From Treponema sp. (GTDB lineage: Bacteria > Spirochaetota > Spirochaetia > Treponematales > Breznakiellaceae): a stretch of 64,000 bases of DNA. The stretch is taken from positions 1 through 64,000 of the forward strand of contig JAITSE010000101.1 in assembly GCA_031288005.1 (NCBI GenBank), given 5' to 3'. Below, piece by piece: positions 62,034 through 64,000 of this stretch (its first letter is position 1; every line of letters starts with the position of its first letter). The notes beneath the pieces were generated by a model. It was not told the DNA's origin and made no database searches. It was given only the letters and a program-made list of their open reading frames with translations. The translations under genes and the position numbers were made by a program.

Positions 62034-62365
62034 TGCATGAGATCGCCGATTGGTTTCTTTGAGTTTTTTGACACCTGAAATTTTAGGTTTCTGGGGGTCA
62101 AAAAACTCCAAGGACTTATTTAGCGGCCTTGGAACTCGCGGCCTGCAAGCCCCTTTATGGGTCTGTAGAGTTATGCGGGGTCTCTGAATAACTCTCGAGA
62201 TCGACTAAATAAGTCTCCTGGATTTAGCCTGCGGGCTTATAAAACGAAACGACGTCGACGCCGCTTGTCTAGGGCACGGCAACGACCGCTGTGCCTGCGG
62301 GGAAGCCGGTTCCTAAGATGACCGGGAGTTTTCGTCTTCGCCTTTTCTGTTGTGCGCTTAGGATA
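62034..62365. repeat. Family A palindromic repeat after proC
   Basis: TTTGAGTTTTTTGACACCTG (from about 62059) pairs with GGTCAAAAAACTCC ending at 62111, enclosing AAATTTTAGGTTTCT. It is followed by a TTATTTAGCGGCCTTGG region and GAATAACTCTCGAGATC. No gene is seen between proC and the decayed gene at 62366. Confidence 0.75.
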
Positions 62366-62760
62366 TCAGGCCATTCCTAGTTTTTCATAGCTTCCCGCCG
62401 GAAGCCTCCTTGCCGAAGGTGTAATAGTACAACTCAAAGCGAATGATTCCTGCCATTTGTTTGGCCTGGCGCTGCCCGTGGTTTTATTATCTTCGAAGGA
62501 AATATACCCGTTAGTGCTTCATTGTAGTCTGAATCTTTTTTCGTAAATTTGCCATTTGTGTGACTAAAGTATCCGCTGTTTCCAGGGGGTAACGTCGATG
62601 GTCTGGATAGACGGATTTTCTTACGCAGTCTTTTGAGGCCGGGGCGGTTCTCCGGTAATAATCTTGGGCCCGGGCGCCGGTAAAGTTGGTTTTGTTTTTA
62701 ATATGACTTCGTAGAAGTCAATATTACGCCCCACTGGAAATACGGTTAGTTTTTTTGAGA
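62366..62760 (-). pseudogene. Decayed gene fragment (C-terminal part)
   Basis: Read on the minus strand, the translation is protein-like but broken over three frames: GRNIDFYEVILKTKPTLPA, then an in-frame stop after PRPQKTA, ENPSIQTIDVTP; a frameshift to SGYFSHTNGKFTKKDSDYNE; another to DNKTTGSARPNKWQESFA and a final SYEKLGMA with a stop at 62366. At least one stop and two frameshifts separate the pieces. The style (YISFEDN, aromatic/threonine-rich strands) fits a secreted beta-rich protein. I do not recognise the family. No intact copy is in the window. Confidence 0.7.
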
Positions 62761-62935
62761 GCTAATGTCTCCAGTTCCTTAGCGGTCTCAGGGTAGCTTG
62801 GAACCCGCAAAGCCGCTTGCTTGAAAGTTTTGTAACCCGCTGTCGCAGGCTGCCCTGCGGTCCTTGCGGGCCGCTAAACAAGTGACCGGACTGGGTTATC
62901 TCGACTTCCCCCGGATAATCTGTTAAAGTTACCCT

Positions 62936-63520
62936 ATGCGGGTCGTCATGAACATTTTGGAGCGCCTTACAAGCCTCTATATGCTCCTTATTTCTATTAG
63001 AATCATCCTGAGCTGGTTCAGCGGGGTCCGTTACGGACATCCTGTGGAATTCCTATGCCGGATAACCGATCCCTGCATTGACTGGTTCCGACGTTTTCCT
63101 CTGCGTTTCGGTATGTTGGACCTTTCTCCCATGCTTGCTCTGACCTTCCTGTCCATGGCGAATAATCTATTTGGGACTCTGGCGTTCTACGAGCGCATAA
63201 CTTTGGGGATAAGCCTGGCTATGCTGATTTCCCTCCTATGGTCTGCGGCGTCCTTCATCGCCGGGTTTTTCATAATCATCCTGACCCTCAGGCTTATAGC
63301 TTACCTTGCCAGACTAGATGTATACCGCTCGTTCTGGGAAATCGTAGATATCTTGTCTAGGCCGGTGCTGTATCGCATCAACAGGCTTATCTTCCGTTCC
63401 CGGCTTGTCAATTATCCGGCCGGGCTTACGGTTTCCCTCGGAGTTCTCCTCATTCTGCGTTTGGGCCTTGGGTTTCTTGTGAGCCTGCTGATCCAGTCTC
63501 TAAGCCGCTCTCCCTTTTAA
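62936..63520 (+). CDS. YggT-family membrane protein
   Basis: A 194-residue membrane protein with two YggT-like units: LISIRIILSWFSGVRYGHPV with TDPCIDWFRRF in the first, and IILTLRLIAYLAR with LSRPVLYRINRLI in the second, each a helix pair followed by an amphipathic region. Family members occur near division genes but their biochemical role is unknown. A weak promoter (TCGACT, 17 bases, TAAAGT) ends six bases before the ATG and no ribosome-binding site is evident. recG begins 15 bases after the stop. Confidence 0.82.
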   Translation: MRVVMNILERLTSLYMLLISIRIILSWFSGVRYGHPVEFLCRITDPCIDWFRRFPLRFGMLDLSPMLALTFLSMANNLFGTLAFYERITLGISLAMLISLLWSAASFIAGFFIIILTLRLIAYLARLDVYRSFWEIVDILSRPVLYRINRLIFRSRLVNYPAGLTVSLGVLLILRLGLGFLVSLLIQSLSRSPF

Positions 63521-63535
63521 GGCCGCAGAGTCGTC

Positions 63536-64000
63536 ATGTTTCTCCGGGAACTGAGCGTATCGCCGGATCATATCAAAGGCGCGGGCCCCGCGACGGTCCG
63601 GGCTCTTGCCCGTGGGGGTATCTCAAGCGTAGGCGCTCTTCTCTGCCGCTATCCCAGGGACTGGGAAGACCGGAGTCTCATGGCGCCACTAGCGGATTTC
63701 CGCCGTTTCCCCGCGGTCTGTACCGTAGTCCGGGTCCTTGCCCACGACTGGTTCGGCTTCGGCAGGATGAAGACCCTAAAGGTATATGTAGAAGATTCAA
63801 CAGCCCGGGCGGTTCTGGTCTGCTTTAACCGCCCTTTTTTGGAAAAACAGCTTGTGCTGGGCAGACAATACAGGCTTTGGGGCCGTTTTTATTATAAATA
63901 CGGCGAAATCCAGTCCACGGCTTTTGAGGTGGAAGCCCTTGACGGCGCGGAGTCTGAATCAGGGCCTGGCCGAGCCTTTGGCCGTATCCTGCCGGTTTAC
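63536..64000 (+). CDS. recG: ATP-dependent DNA helicase RecG (5' part, runs off window)
   Basis: The first 155 residues of RecG, cut by the window end. The start MFLRELSVSPDHIKGAGPAT and CRYPRDWEDRS, followed by the wedge-domain stretch VRVLAHDWFGFGRMKTLKVYVEDSTARAVLVCFN (given here in outline), is the usual N-terminus: helix-hairpin-helix-like GAGPAT, then the OB-fold wedge that unwinds branched DNA forks. The helicase motor lies beyond the window. The ATG at 63536 has no strong ribosome-binding site; coupling to the YggT gene is likely. Confidence 0.9.
   Translation, partial: MFLRELSVSPDHIKGAGPATVRALARGGISSVGALLCRYPRDWEDRSLMAPLADFRRFPAVCTVVRVLAHDWFGFGRMKTLKVYVEDSTARAVLVCFNRPFLEKQLVLGRQYRLWGRFYYKYGEIQSTAFEVEALDGAESESGPGRAFGRILPVY

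Noticed and set aside
62240..62700. tmRNA or RNase P RNA between proC and the YggT gene
   Set aside because: The conserved cores are absent, and the region reads as a decayed coding sequence on the minus strand.

Overview
The window looks like a chromosomal segment of a spirochaete, most probably a Treponema of the free-living or insect-gut type. The grounds are a complete V-type ATPase operon in the spirochaetal order (E, DUF2764-like, A, B, D, I, K), many lipoproteins with spirochaete-style lipoboxes, a class II-like PurE, and moderate-to-high GC with AT-rich islands. The species is inference. No rRNA, tRNA, CRISPR array or transposase was recognised.

Layout. 1-3.2 kb: a repeat protein cut by the window edge, a small secreted protein, a fused AroD-AroE enzyme and a DivIC/FtsB-like protein. 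3.1-6.2 kb: an accessory island read on the minus strand, with a lipoprotein, an astacin-like metallopeptidase, a highly folded attC-like element, an AT-rich PIN toxin/antitoxin pair flanked by inverted repeats, and a tiny lipoprotein. 6.2-6.9 kb: palindromic repeats. 6.9-14.6 kb: the V-ATPase operon, whose K subunit keeps the Na+-ligand pattern. 14.7-19.2 kb: ispG, a secreted repeat protein and a DbpA-type RNA helicase. 19.2-25.5 kb (minus): a corrinoid-binding-like protein without the cobalt-ligand His, two tandem PocR-AraC regulators and a MalT-like LuxR regulator. 26-32 kb: two lipoproteins, a PAP2 phosphatase and mnmE. 32-37 kb: ppx/gppA, ppk1 and an rRNA methyltransferase. 37.9-43.2 kb: an outer-membrane barrel, a GH18 endoglycosidase lipoprotein and a GH18-like paralogue without catalytic residues. 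43.5-47.9 kb: Na+/phosphate transporter, a metallo-beta-lactamase-fold hydrolase, a membrane protein and a stand-alone DbpA RNA-binding domain. 48.4-53.9 kb: fba, purE-purC-purF, a metallopeptidase-like protein and rsmE. 53.9-56.3 kb: a decayed restriction-modification island between repeats. 56.4-64 kb: polA, a solute-binding lipoprotein, a 56-residue ferredoxin, proC, a decayed gene, a YggT protein and the start of recG.

Three themes run across the window. First, several families of short palindromic intergenic repeats occur; one copy interrupts a coding sequence, so at least that family has moved. Second, several genes have a sigma70-like promoter whose -10 box lies only about 5-10 bases before the start codon, with no Shine-Dalgarno sequence, which points to leaderless mRNAs. 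Third, accessory modules (toxin-antitoxin, restriction-modification, decayed ORFs) sit in AT-rich or repeat-rich pockets between conserved housekeeping blocks.
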